Positions 1 to 11,085 of a DNA stretch of 64,000 bases are shown here, piece after piece. A program made the position numbers and the translations under genes. How positions within the stretch are numbered: the stretch's first letter is position 1; every line of letters begins with the position of its first letter. The notes below the pieces were generated by a model. The model saw only the letters and a program-made list of their open reading frames with translations. It had not been told where the DNA came from and made no database searches. Source of the stretch: Alligator mississippiensis (Eukaryota; Chordata; Crocodylia; Alligatoridae); contig NC_081837.1 of NCBI RefSeq assembly GCF_030867095.1, positions 18,307,001 through 18,371,000 of the forward strand, given 5' to 3'.

Positions 1-607
1 GCCTTTTGCCACAGTTCCGTTTTAGGACTACGCATGTGGTAAAAATATAGCATAATCTATATTTTCCTGCTTTTATAATTGCTTCTGCATATTTTCATAA
101 TTGCTTTTGCTAAGGCATATATGCTAATGATAGATTTACGAGTAGCACAAAAAACTTCTGCAGACAGAGCCAGGAACAGATGCAATAAATAACTCCTTAC
201 GAGAGATAAGAGAAGAGGGGCAGGGAAGATGCTGAGGTGGAGAGACCAGACCCTGACCGAAGGATGACCGCGAGGGGCTTAAGAACTGCCCCTGGGAGGG
301 GATTTAAGATGTAAATGAGACATGTATGTAAACCGTCTTAGAACATGTAACTGCTAGACATACGATGCAAGACGTAATGCTAAGTCTGCCAATAACTGCA
401 CGATACGTTGAAATCTATTGTTTACCTTGGCTATAAAAAGACGTTTCAGACCAAGTTTGTGGTCGACCTTGATCTGAGTGGCACAACTCCTGGGTCGGTC
501 TGTTTCCAAACAAATAAATCTGAAATTGGACCTAGCCTGTGTGTGACTCTCTCCTGGGGTGGATTGGACAAGCCTCCAGGGGCACGAAACTAGCCGTTTG
601 TGCAACA
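1..607 (+). repeat. LTR-like end of the ERV (5' side)
   Basis: The sequence ahead of the primer site has LTR signals in order: a TATA box (CTATAAAAAG, 431-440), a polyadenylation signal (AATAAA, 513-518), a GT-rich stretch, and an end in ACA near 607, just before the primer site. The upstream boundary is not resolved and may lie before base 1. Confidence 0.6.
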
Positions 608-610
608 ATT

Positions 611-628
611 TGGCGAGCCAGGCAGGAG
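611..628 (+). promoter_or_regulatory. Primer-binding site, tRNA-Arg type
   Basis: The 18 bases beginning TGGCGAGCCAG match the complement of the 3' end of vertebrate tRNA-Arg(ACG) plus CCA at 17 of 18 positions, from memory of that tRNA. The position, three bases after the LTR-like end, is that expected of a retroviral minus-strand primer site. Confidence 0.7.
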
Positions 629-982
629 AGGCTCTTGGCCTACCCTGGGGTCAACGACAGAAGCGGGAAAGGTGTCTGTGAAGTGCGCACCAGACTGATT
701 TTGGAGTCTGTCACGGTCACTGGGAACGTGAGTCGGGACACCCAGGAGGTTAAAAGGCTCTCCACTGAATGAGTCACCCAGGCTGAGCAGGGTCCGAAGA
801 GACGGTGCCAGGGTGTTGGCAGGAGTGAGTATTCGCTTTCCTTGTGTCATTTGAATAGTCTCTCGGGGATTTTGGAATTTTGGAACGTTCAGTATATAAG
901 TCTGAACATTAGCCCTGGGGACTTTGTTTAGAGTGATTTTGTTTTAGTGTTCAGCAAATAGGTCCGAATATTGGTTGACACA

Positions 983-1862
983 ATGGGTTCGGGTAGCTCC
1001 CGGGAAGAAAACTCTGCAACCGCTTTAGGATGCATGCTAAGGAACTTTAGTAAATTCAAAGGAAATTACGGAATAGAGATGTCAAAGGACAGATTGATTA
1101 CTTTCTGTCAATTGGAATAGCCGTCGTTTGAAGTGGGGTGGCCGGATGTCAGTTCTTTTGATGTGAAGTTGGCTAATGCAGTGTTAGGTGTGATAACAAG
1201 GGACGGTCATTGGGATCAGTATCCGTATATAGATTGCTGGATGAGTGCTGTGATGAATCCCAGTCCCCCATGGATTCAGAAGTGTAAAGAAAAAATGTGT
1301 AAGATGTTATTGGCAAAAGACGCTGGGAGAAAGCCCCGAGTCCTCTCTGATTCTGATAGTGAGGGAGATCTGACTCATGGGTTAAGGCGCTGGGATGAGG
1401 CTAAAACACCACCGGACACAGACCAAACGGATCGGGAAGAGATAGCTGACACAAGCCGTTCTAAAAACACCTCCCCCATATGAGGAAAAAGCTGCAAAAG
1501 ACTGAGGGGGGGACTAGAAAAACGCCTTTCAGAACTTGTAGAGATTGCATATAAAGTTTATGGGAATCGTGATCAGGTGGCAGAGAGGAGAGAGGAAAAG
1601 CGTGGACAAAGACAGATGGCAATGCTAGCAGCTGCCTTGGGCAAAAGCGCAGACATTGGCGGGCGATGGAAGGAGAAACCTGAGGGGGGGGAGAAGACTG
1701 GAAAAGGCCGACCTAAGCCTGACGAATGTGCATATTGCCGAGAGAAAGGAATACTGGAAGAGGGATTGCCCTAAGCTGAAGGACAAACGGAGGAAAGCTC
1801 AGCAGGGGGGCCGCCAGAAGCGGGTGGACTCCTCGGGGAAGATACTAGCTGAAGGAGACTGA
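983..1862 (+). pseudogene. gag: ERV gag remnant
   Basis: Fossil gag region. It opens with MGSGSS, a plausible myristoylation-type N-terminus. The matrix part resembles gammaretroviral MA (LITFC, PSFEVGWP, DQYPYI, PPWI). A nucleocapsid-like cysteine motif (CAYCREKG) lies near 1728-1752, followed by a basic tail. Broken; not translated as a whole here. Confidence 0.75.
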
Positions 1863-1879
1863 AAAGCCCCCTTTAGCTA

Positions 1880-4460
1880 AAGAAAGCGGAAAGCATGTGA
1901 CTGTAGAAGGTATAGAGGGAAGACGAACTAGATTGCCTGTATGCAAGCCCCTCCTCACAAAAATTGGGAATAATATGTTAGAGCATGCTTTTATCGTTTC
2001 ACCCGCCTGTCCCGTAGCTCTCTTGGGGCGAGATCTACTAACAAAACTCCAAGCTGAAATCTTCTTCCGTGAGGATCAAATTGTGATGCAGCTACCCGTG
2101 AAGCAGGGTTCAAATTACCAAATAGTCCTCAGGGCAGCTGAAACTGTGTCAGAAGCCAAAGGAATTGAGATTTTAGAGAATGTTGATTCATGTGTGTGGG
2201 CAGATGGAACTCCTGCCCGGGCAAAATACGTAAATCCAGTCAAGATTCCTCTAAAGGAGGGAGAGGGTCCTGTGTGTGTGAGACAGTATTCGCTGAAGAA
2301 ATCCACCCGCGCAGGTTTGAAGCCGCTGATTGAAAAATTCAAGCAGTATGGGTGGTTAATAAAGGGATCATCCCCCTTTAACACCCCGATCCTGGGTGTG
2401 CCCAAAGCAGATGGTGCCTCCTTCAGGTTAGTGCAAGACTTGAGAGCTGTAAACAAAAAGGTTTTAGTGAATTATCCTATGGTCCCAAATATACACCCCA
2501 TGGGGTTCCCCAGATCCTCGGAGGAGAGGCAGGGAAATTCTTAAACCCCTCCAGACAATCCAGATATGAAATCTTTCTCCTATCTAATCCAGGCCTCACC
2601 TTCAAGCACACCACTGCTTTGAACCCAGCCACCCTGATACCAGAACCGGGACCTCCGTGCCATGATTGCTTAGAGGTATTGACTCAAACAGTACTAATCC
2701 GTCCTGACTTGACAGACGACCCACTCGAGAACCCAGAGGAGGAGTTCTTCGTAGATGGTTCAAGTAGTGTAATACATGGCGTGCGGCATACAGGGTGTGC
2801 TGTGGTAACCTTAACTGAGACTGTATGGAAAGAAAAACTCCCTGCAAACTGGTCAGCAAAGGCAGCGGAGCTCACTGCCCTGACACGTGCATTGGTATTA
2901 GGAAAAGACAAAAGAGTGAACATTTTTACAGATTCGCGCTATGCCTTTGCCACTGTACATGCCCATGGGTTGTTGTGGAAAGAACGTGGGTTCATCACGG
3001 CCTCTGGACAAAAGATTGCAAATGGGCCACAGATTGTAATGCTATTGGAAGCCCTCCGGCTACCGAAAGAGGTGGCCGTGGTGCATGTTAAAGCCCATGG
3101 CAAGGCTGCAGACGAGCGCCAGAGAAGGGGAAATGCGAAGGCTGACGTAGCAGCCAAAGAGGCAGCACAGATGGGAGGAGAGGCAGTGTTTCAGGGCTCG
3201 GCCCATGGGGTGCCCTTTTACTCAGAAGATTGTAAAGCAAAGTATGGCCCAGGATCAGATAAGCTAGCCGCAGAGCTCAAGGCTATTAAGAACCCTCAAG
3301 GATGGTGGATTGTACCCAGAGGAAAAGTATTAATACCTCGATGCTTATTGGGAGAGATACTCCACCGGTTACATTATACCACTCACATGGGGGGCAATGT
3401 GATGGGAGACTTGTTAACTCGTCAAATGGTGGCTCCAGGACTTTATTTGGAAGCCCAGAGAGTGGTCTCTCAGTGCCCGACCTGTCAAAAGGTAAACCCA
3501 AAATCTACAAGACCACCAGCCCCTATGGGAGGAAGACCGTGGGCCCATTATCCCAGACAAGCTTGGCAGATTGACTTCGCTGAACTTCCAAAGTCTGGTC
3601 GTTACCGTTATCTGCTAGTATTGGTTGATAAACTAACTGGATGGGTGAAAGCGTACCCCACAAGAATGGCTACCGCATCCACAGTGACACGGGTACTACT
3701 CCATGAGATAATACCGCGATTTCTGTTGCCTGGATCCATTGAGTCAGATCAAGGAAGTCATTTTGTGGGGAAAATAGTGCAGGAAGTGTCCAAAGCTTTA
3801 GATATCACATGGAAACTCCATGCTCCATGGAGACCCCAGAGTTCAGGTCAGGTGGAGTGCATGAATAGAACACTGAAGGCTATGCTAACGAAAATCTGTA
3901 TTGAGACTCATTTGAAATGGCCGCAGGCACTCCCACTGGCTTTAACTCGTATTCGTAGCACACCACGTAGAGGGATTAAATTGTCACCTTTTGAATTAAT
4001 GTTTGGTATGCCTCCCAGAGTCTTGCCAGCGGGGTGGAGGGAACAGGTTACTGTGGATTTGGGGAAATCCGAAATTTGAAAACATGTTATCGCCTTGCAG
4101 TCTGTTTTGTCTTCCCTACACAGGTTTGCTGCACCCTTCCAGAGCCTCCCGCTTGATGCACCGATCCACAACTTTAAACCGGGTGACCAGGTCCTGGTAC
4201 AGAAGTGGAGAAAGAATCCTCTTGCGGAAAGGTGGGAGGGACCCTACCAGGTGCTGCTGACTACACACACAGCTCTTCGCTTATCAAACAGCGATAAGTG
4301 GACCCATTGCTCGAGGGTGAAGCCTTTTCATCAGGAGGACACCAACTCCCAGGGTGTGGTCACTCCGGAAGCTGATAACACCCGGGAACAAGAAGCCAAC
4401 AAATGGAAAAGTGAACCTGCTGGAGATTTAAAGTTACGCTTGCAAAGATGTGGGCCCTAG
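1880..4460 (+). pseudogene. pol: ERV pol remnant (protease, RT, RNase H, integrase)
   Basis: Fossil pol region with domains in retroviral order. Protease end: LLGRDLL near 2020. Start of reverse transcriptase: LIEKFKQYGWL, PILGVPKADG and LVQDLRAVN near 2315-2450. RNase H: FFVDGSS and YAFATVHAHG with IFTDSRYA, about 2740-3170. Integrase: a zinc-binding HHCC region near 3370-3490, core motifs WQIDFAELP and ESDQGSHF, and a PRVLPAGW-type C-terminal part reaching the env start. RNase H and integrase are the best preserved. Several breaks overall. Confidence 0.85.
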
Positions 4461-5476
4461 TCTATTTGTTGAAGCTCTTGTCCCTTTTAGGTATATCAAA
4501 CCCAGCTATTATGCCCACCTGTTGTAAGTGTCCCCAAAACGGGGGTGGAACCCTCACTGAGGCTAACTACAAACTTTCAAAGTCTACAATACTTAGTGCC
4601 CTCCTGCACCCCATTTCCCGGTGCTGCCCGTGTCGAGAAATTATAATTCAATCCGGCGATACAACACCGCTGTGTGTAAAGCCAGACCCAGAAATCTGGT
4701 CTGCAATTCTCAAAGATTGGCCTTCAAGCCTTCAACCTGTCAATAATATATGGGAACCTAAAGGCACACCTACAAATACATGGGTGGGAAATTCATGGGT
4801 GGCCCTTCTGAAAGACTCAGCTCGGGCTCTAACTAACGAAAGTTGTCTTTTGTGCGCACTTACTCCTGTTTCTAGTGATGAGAGAGTCCCTTTCTTGCCT
4901 ATCCCCCTCAATAGAACTGGTATAGTCTCAGATTGGGGTTTTAACCGGAATTTCTCTTTGCGATATAATGGTTCTGGGAGAATTATGGTGGCAAAAGTTA
5001 CTGGATCTATTTGCATTTCCCAACACGGAAGTGGATTTAAAGTGGGACAGTCAAGGTGCAAGGAAACATGGATTTCTAAGGAAATCGCCCCCTGGGAAGG
5101 TGCATGGACATGCGCAAATGTCTCATATAACAATTTTGACAATTGTAACTGCCTATTGAGTAAGGAGTGGATTTCAGTTTGGGGCATTAATTGTACCCAC
5201 TATCGAAATGGTACCAAGGTGAATGGGAGTTCAACAAAAAGAAGCTCACTAACTCTAACTTTAAAGAGCTCTCGTTCCACCATCACAAATGAAGCCTGTG
5301 GGCTATGGTGGATTTGTGGGCGATGGGCATATAAACAGCTTCCCGCCAATTGGGCTGAGACTTGTTATTTGGGGGCTTTAATTCCGGGTGTTTGGATAAC
5401 ACAACCCAAAACTCATCGAGCCAAACAAAATACTGATGTTTCTTTTAAGGACATTACAGCAGGGGGAGCCTTCTGA
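4448..5476 (+). pseudogene. env: ERV env remnant (surface subunit part)
   Basis: Env-like region overlapping the end of pol, as in gammaretroviruses. It has a hydrophobic leader (ALVYLLKLLSLLGIS), many cysteines (CCKCP, CCPCREI) and several N-glycosylation sequons (NRT, NFS, NGS, NCT). Only a surface-subunit-like part is recognised; a fusion peptide and transmembrane subunit are not seen before CR1-like sequence begins. Part of the same fossil. Confidence 0.65.
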
Positions 5477-5539
5477 CCATAATGCTCTGTGAGTAGTTCA
5501 AAATTATCCTGAGATCTGGCCACTTCAATTTACAAGGGA

Positions 5540-5905
5540 TGGGGAGAAATGAGAGATGGGCTAAAGGTGAGCAACACAAATGATAAAAGGAAGGCAACTT
5601 AGATGAGGAAAAGTTGAAAGAAATGGGCATATTTTTCTTGCCGAAAAAGATGAGTAAGGTGGGGGTATGATAACAGTCTTCAAATATTTGAAGTGCTACC
5701 CTAAAGAGGAGGGAGAAGAACTTTCTCCCACAGTGCAGAGAGTAGGGAAGGTAGCCATGACTTTAAAGTGCAGCAAATTAGTTTAGAGTGTGTATCAGGA
5801 AAATACTTCCTAGTGGAACAGACTGCCTAGTGATGTTGTGGAATCTCCTTCATAGGAAGTGCTCAGGAAGGGTTAGATGAGCGCCGGCTGAGGAGTAGCA
5901 ATGCC
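5540..5905 (+). mobile_element. Old CR1 LINE 3' relic
   Basis: Diverged match to the CR1 3' region: a GAGGAAAAGTTGAAAGAA block, then TAGTGGAACAGACTGCCTAG and GTTGTGGAATCTCCTTCATAGGAAG, the DNA behind the conserved [10 protein letters not shown]..-type ORF2 end. No open frame remains. It borders the truncated ERV. Confidence 0.6.
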
Positions 5906-6123
5906 TGGATTACGTTCTGAAGGGAATCCCAGGTGATCCACACACACATCTCTCTGGGACCACGAGAATGTCTCTGCAGTCCAGAGCAGATAAAAACTGA
6001 AGATGATGTTCAGCACTAGGAGAATGAAGCAAAGCTCCACAACCAGATTGGCTGGGAAAAGGGATTAAAGGAGACAGTATACGTTTATGGAATAGCAAGA
6101 TAAAAATGAGTTTCCAGTTAGAG

Positions 6124-6609
6124 CAGGGCTGATCATTATTTGGGCTGGAGGGCCACTTCAGGAGTTTTGGTGAGCTGCTGAGGGCCATGGTGGGGGGGTG
6201 TGGACTTGGACCCCCATCACACTGTCCAGCCTGGCAGAAGGGGGGAGTCTGGGGTCCGGGAGATGCCAATTGATCCTATGAGGCCCTGGGGCTATTCGTC
6301 TGGCACCCACCACCAGGGGTGCCAGACAGACCAGGTGGGCAGCATCTCAATGCAGACTGGCCTAGGAGTCTCACGGGCAGAGCGTGCTCAGCTGGGAGGA
6401 TGGGATGGGGTTATGGGCAGGTGGGGAGTGGCATCTGGGAGCAGGTTGGGCATTCAGAGCCAGGGCCAGGGCCATAGGATGGTGACAGCCTGGGCCCGGG
6501 GTCCAGGTCCCGGGAAAGAACCATGATCCATTCTCTGCACGTGTCTGCAACAGATACCATCTCTTGGGAGGTTGGATCTGGTCCATGGGCCATATTTTGC
6601 CCACTCCTG
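6124..6609 (+). mobile_element. hAT-type non-autonomous DNA transposon
   Basis: The left end CAGGGCTGATCATTATTTGG and right end ATATTTTGCCCACTCCTG are inverted copies of the hAT-style CAGGGGTGGGCAAA terminus. Flanking 8-bp sequences AGTTAGAG and AGTTTGGA match at 5 of 8 bases, fitting a decayed target duplication. About 486 bp with no transposase frame. The left part is similar to the element starting at 49754, so this is a family. Confidence 0.65.
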
Positions 6610-7080
6610 AGTTTGGATGTGTGATATATTGGGGGGGCAGGGGGGGTAGTTGCAGTCTGCAGGTTGCAATGCAGAATGAACTTGTTTGGTTTTCTCATGT
6701 TTCTGGCTGCCACATGGAGTTAAGAAAGATTTTTTTTCTTGTCCGGCTACAGGTGTCAGTTTCTTAATTTTTTATGTCACTTTCCTCAGAAGCAATGGGT
6801 GTTGTCTACAACCTGGGTTGTGGGTTTTGACTTGGTTGTGCTGATGCTTCTTCTGGAGCTGAAGTTGATGCTCTGAGACTTGCTACTGTACTCAGGGTCA
6901 GACCAATCATCACAATTAGGATCAGAAAGGACTTCTAGCCCTTGGTCATATTGAATGGAATAGGAGGGGTTTGGCCTTCTTCTGTATCGGGGGAATGATC
7001 CTCTTCCTTGGATAACTTAAACATTGTTTAAGAAACTACTTTCTGTCCTTGTAGTAACAAGACACTTACAGTACCCTTGC
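6610..7080. other. Anonymous sequence with shared repeat fragment
   Basis: No gene recognised. From about 6780 to 6960 the text (TTTCCTCAGAAGCAATGGGTGTTG... then GGATCAGAAAGGACTTCT) resembles pieces near 36155-36260, 28380-28530 and 37260-37400, so it is an interspersed repeat fragment of unassigned family. Confidence 0.35.
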
Positions 7081-7129
7081 CCTCCGCTTTCCCTAGGATA
7101 GGTGAAAGAATGATTATGCCTGACAGTTG

Positions 7130-7255
7130 TGTGTGAGGGTTGTTTCTTAAGTCTTCAAGAATAGTTTAGGAAAAGACTTACCTAAAATGGCTTAGATAGG
7201 GATGATCCTGGTTCAAGCAAGGGGTTGAACTACACGTTCTCTACTTTTCTATGTT
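7130..7255 (+). mobile_element. Tiny CR1-like 3' relic
   Basis: TAGGGATGATCCTGGTTCAAGC followed by AGGGGTTGAACTACACG resembles the CR1 3' untranslated end (gatgatcctg...caggggttggactagatga). Short and diverged. Confidence 0.4.
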
Positions 7256-8035
7256 TATAAGAACCTGGGAACCCTGCTGTACTGCCTCTGAAGTTTACTA
7301 TACCAGTTAACAGAGCCATCCCGGGGGGGTAGGGGGGTGGGAGGGGGAATCAGGGCAACCATCCCAGGCCCTGCACTTCGGGGGACCCCACAGAGCCAGG
7401 TGCAGTGGCCACAGCCCCTCCTAGCCCCACTCTGCGCCGCCACCGCACACCATTTCCCCGCACTGCCAGCTTCGCATCCAGCCACTCAACCCCCTCCCAT
7501 GCTAAAGACTGTGTGCTGTCCAGGGCATGCAGGGCAGTGCTACAGCACTGGATTTACCCCAGGCCCTGCACCCCGCTAGGGTCAGCTCTGCCAGTAAACA
7601 TCTCCTTTTTAAAGCTGTTGGGGTTATGGTGTTGTATGAAAGAAGCAGAACTTCAAGTGCCTGCCATGGAGAAATCTCAAACTGTTACCTCCACAAGGCT
7701 TCAGCTCCTAGTCAATAAGGTCTCTGTCATTAAGAAAGGACCCAAGGCTGAGCAGGGAAAGCATTGTCCTGGGAAAAACCTAGGGCATGAACAAAAGTAG
7801 CATCTGACGTGGTCCAGATTATCCTGGTATTTGTCCTGGATCAAATAAGTTGTGGCACCATTGTGTACACACATCACTCTTCCAAGCATCGTCCCACAGC
7901 ATTGCTGCTTCTCCATTAGTAGGTAGACAGTGAGAGCACAAATTCCAGCATGCCTCATTCAGGGATCCTGGTTTTCTCAAACTGTTTCAAATTTGCAAAT
8001 TCTCTGATGAAACTCCCCCAGATCTGTGTTTTTCC
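7256..8035. other. GC-rich anonymous sequence
   Basis: G-runs near 7322-7350 and a C-rich stretch to about 7600, then AT-richer DNA. Short open frames here show no recognisable domain. No gene called. Confidence 0.4.
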
Positions 8036-8119
8036 ATGATTTCAATGAAACACCACTATATATGTAGGTTTCAGTTGAACATAATGTTTTATAGACATAA
8101 TTACAATTTTAAATATACC

Positions 8120-9256
8120 TCTGACAACATTCAGGAAAAGATCAACGCCAAAAAGTCCAAAAAAACATCAGATTGGACACCTCACAGTGGACGAAACCCT
8201 AACCTTGACCGCTACATTGACTGCTTCAGGGAAAGAATGAACAATGAAATAATCGGCAACACACGCCACCACAACAACCTCTCTCTACCAGAGAAAAAGG
8301 CCATAGAATCTCTAAGATGTAACCACCAAATAGTAATAAAACCAGCAGATAAAGGAAGAGCCATAGTTATCCTAAACTCTGAGGATTACATAAAGGAAGC
8401 CAACAGACAGCTCTCTGACACCACCTACTACAAAGAAGTACAAGAAGATCCTTTTTCACCAAAAAACTCAACAATACCATCAAATCATTTCCATCAAGAC
8501 TACAAGAAAAACTTCAGACCTTGATCCCCCTGCTACCTAACCCGGAGACTTTTTACATGCTCCTTAAAATCCACAAACAAGGGAACCCTGGCAGACCTAT
8601 CATATCCAACCATGGGACCCTAACTGAGGAAATATCAGGTTTCGTTGAATCAATCCTAAAACCGCTCGTCACCCACAGAGCAAGTTTTGTACAAAACACT
8701 GCAGACTTTCTACGGAAACTTAAAAACATAGGCCACCTTCCCAGCAACACACTCCTAGCCACCATGGACGTTACCAGCCTATATACCAACATCCCACACC
8801 AGGATGGCATCCAAGCCTGCCTTACATATCTACAGGAACAAGATTACAACTCAGAATACAGACCCAAAGATATTACTGACCTTATACACTTCATCCTCAT
8901 ACACAACAATAGCACTTTTAATAATCAACACTTTCTCCAGATGATGGGAACAGCTAAGGGGCACTAAAATGGCCCCACAGTATGCCAACCTTTTTATGAG
9001 CCACCTGGAAGAAGACTTCCTCAAGAACTGCCCCATCAAACCCTTGCTATACTTCAGATATATCGATGACATCTTCATCATTTGGACTGAAAACCTACAA
9101 TCTCTGATTGAGTTCCATCAGAAATTCAACAATCACCATCCCTCCATCCAACTTTCTCTAGAATACTCCAACACCAGCATCTCCTTTTTAGACACGATGA
9201 TCAGTATCCAGAATGATAAAATACAGACCACGTTATACAAGAAACCCACAGGCTAA
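8120..9256 (+). pseudogene. PLE reverse transcriptase region
   Basis: Reverse transcriptase part of the Penelope-like element, spread over three reading-frame segments (about 8120-8520, 8521-8967, 8969-9256). It carries the DKG region, palm motif A with D in MDVTSLYTN, motif B (MAPQYANLF) and motif C (YIDD). The enzyme would copy element RNA at a nicked or telomere-like end. Catalytic motifs are readable although the frame is not continuous, which suggests moderate age. Confidence 0.85.
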
Positions 9257-9699
9257 CATACATATCTGCACAGAACCAGCAGTCACCCCAAACAAACCAA
9301 AAAAGCTGTGATATACAGCCAAGCCTTCAGATACCACCGCATTGGTACTGAAGAGAACACCTGGGATCGCCACCTCACCAATCTTAAAAAGGCTTTCACC
9401 CAGCAAGGACACTCCTCCAGAGAGAGAGATCGCACGTTTGAAAGAGCCACCCGGATACCACGTGAAGAACTGCTGCAGTACAGCCCCACCCCCCAAATCG
9501 CACACCGCTGGTTATGACATATCACCCCTCTCTTGAACCTATATGAAAAATCCTCAAACAACTGCAACCCATACTAGAAAGAGACCCTATTCTTAAAAAG
9601 ATCTTCCCAGAGCCACCCATCCTAACCTTCAAACAAGCACTGAACATCGCCAACCTCATCACCAGAAGCAAACTTCCTCAGGCCCAGAGCACACCAAAA

Positions 9700-10143
9700 G
9701 GATCCAGACTGTGCCAGGACAAGAAATGCAAAACCTGCCAACACATCTCCACCACCCCCGCTATTACTACACCCCACAACAGAGCCATCAGCATCCCAGG
9801 ATCTTACAGCTGCACCTCCAGAAATGTAATATACCTCATCCAGTGCACCAAATGCCCTGATGGAAAATACGTAGGAGAGACCAAACAACAACTGCGCACC
9901 AGAATGAATGCACACTGGAAATCCATCAAAGACAGAAACACCCAATTACCGGTGGGGGCACATTTCTCACGGGAGGGCCACTCTCTCTCCAATCTCTCAG
10001 TCCTGATCCTCAAGGGAAACTTACACAACACTTCCCAGAGACGAGCCTGTGAGCTCCATTTCATCAACCTCCTGGATACTAGAGATCATGGACTAAATAT
10101 AGACATTGGATTTTTGACACATTATAATCTGCCTGGCAACTGA
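9700..10143 (+). pseudogene. PLE linker and GIY-YIG endonuclease region
   Basis: C-terminal part of the Penelope-like element. A CxxxxCxxC linker is followed by the GIY-YIG-type fold: NVIYLIQCTKCPDGKYVGET, then QLRTRMNAH (the catalytic Arg helix) and FSREGHSLSNLSVLIL, ending in LDTRDHGLNIDIGFLTHYNL. In PLEs this nuclease nicks target DNA for primed reverse transcription. The last about 80 residues are in one open frame (9904-10143). Confidence 0.85.
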
Positions 10144-10462
10144 CTCCCCTGCCCAACCCAGCCCCTGGCTTCTTTACTTTTCATTCCATCAAGGAAGAGC
10201 ACACACCAACTGCTGAAACTTCCTTAGCCTGACAAAAGGTTTTTGAACCCGAAAGCTTGCTTAATAACTATTCTCCAACTATTTGGGTTGGTCTAATAAA
10301 AGATATCAAATTCACCCAAGGAACCTTGTCTGCCTATGTCCTTAGACCAACACCGCTACAACCTACACCCCTTTACAATTTTAAAGTACTTTGGAAGCCT
10401 ACCAGTGCCTCAACCACTATAAGGAAATAGATTCTAAGTACCTTTACATTTTGGCACTGAAT

Positions 10463-11085
10463 TTCATAGATTTCATAGACATTAGGGCTGGAAGGGACCT
10501 TGGAAGATCATCAAGTCCAGCCCCCTGCCCAAAGGGCAGGAAGTCAGCTGGGGTCATAGGATCCCAGCAAGATAAGCATCCAGTTTGCTCTTCAAGGTGT
10601 TCAATGTAGGTGCTTGAACCACCTCTGGTGGCAGGCTGTTCCAGACCTTGGGGGCTCAGACAGTAAAGAAATTCTTCCTTATGTCCAGCCTGAAACGGTC
10701 TTGTAGTAGTTTATGACCATTCGACCTAGTTGTCATCACTTGGGGTGCTCTGGTGAACAAACGTTCCCCCAAATACTGGTGGTCACCCCTGATAAACTAA
10801 TAGGTGGCCATCAGGTCACCCCTGAGCCTGAGCTTTTCCAGGCTAAAGAGCCCCATGGCTCTCAGCCTGTCATCGTAGGGTCTGCTTCCCTGACCTCTGA
10901 TCATGCGCGTGGCTCTTCTCTGGACTCTCTCAAGCTTTTCCACATCCTTTTTGAATTGTGAAGCCCAAAACTGGACGCAGTGCTGCAGCTGCGGCCTCAC
11001 AAAGGCTGAGTACAAGGGGAGAATGACGTCCCAGGATTTGCTTGAGAAGCATCTATGGATGCAAGGCAGCGTTTTGGTCGTTTGA
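10463..11085 (-). mobile_element. CR1 LINE 3' fragment
   Basis: The 3' end lies at the left (CATAGATTTCATAGACATTAGG then GGAAGGGACCTTGGAAGATC). On the minus strand the ORF2 C-terminus reads FVRPQLQHCVQFWASQFKKD, LERVQRRATRMIRG, FSLEKLRLRGDLM. It differs enough from the other copies here to be another CR1 subfamily. 5'-truncated. Confidence 0.88.

Larger units (their letters stand above)
1..5480 (+). mobile_element. Endogenous retrovirus fossil, gammaretrovirus-like (ERV1)
   Basis: A retroviral fossil in sense orientation, with parts in the usual order: LTR-like end, primer-binding site, gag, protease, reverse transcriptase, RNase H, integrase, env surface part. The matrix region has the gammaretroviral PSFEVGWP-type motif. 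The primer site fits tRNA-Arg, the primer class also used by human ERV-R/ERV3. The copy is incomplete and broken in several places, and no second LTR is recognisable near 5.5 kb, where CR1-like sequence takes over. Without an LTR pair it cannot be dated here; the number of breaks suggests moderate to old age. The left edge may lie outside the window. Confidence 0.88.
8050..10330 (+). mobile_element. Penelope-like retroelement (PLE) with GIY-YIG endonuclease
   Basis: A retroelement of the Penelope class. Seen in order: KPADKGRAIVIL (the DKG motif of PLE reverse transcriptases), LLKIHKQGNPGRPIIS, the metal-binding motif TMDVTSLYTNIPHQDGI, GTAKG..MAPQYANLFM, the YIDD box in YFRYIDDIFIIW, a cysteine motif CQDKKCKTC near 9712, then a GIY-YIG nuclease (VIYLIQCTKC..GKYVGETKQQLRTRM). 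The 3' part (TTTGGGTTGGTCTAATAAAAG to 10310) resembles the common reptile PLE tail. The frame is interrupted several times, so the copy is dead. Its 5' edge is uncertain. Confidence 0.9.

Noticed and set aside
5910-6713. Several overlapping frames around the hAT-type element
   Set aside because: No homology; they lie in a non-autonomous element.
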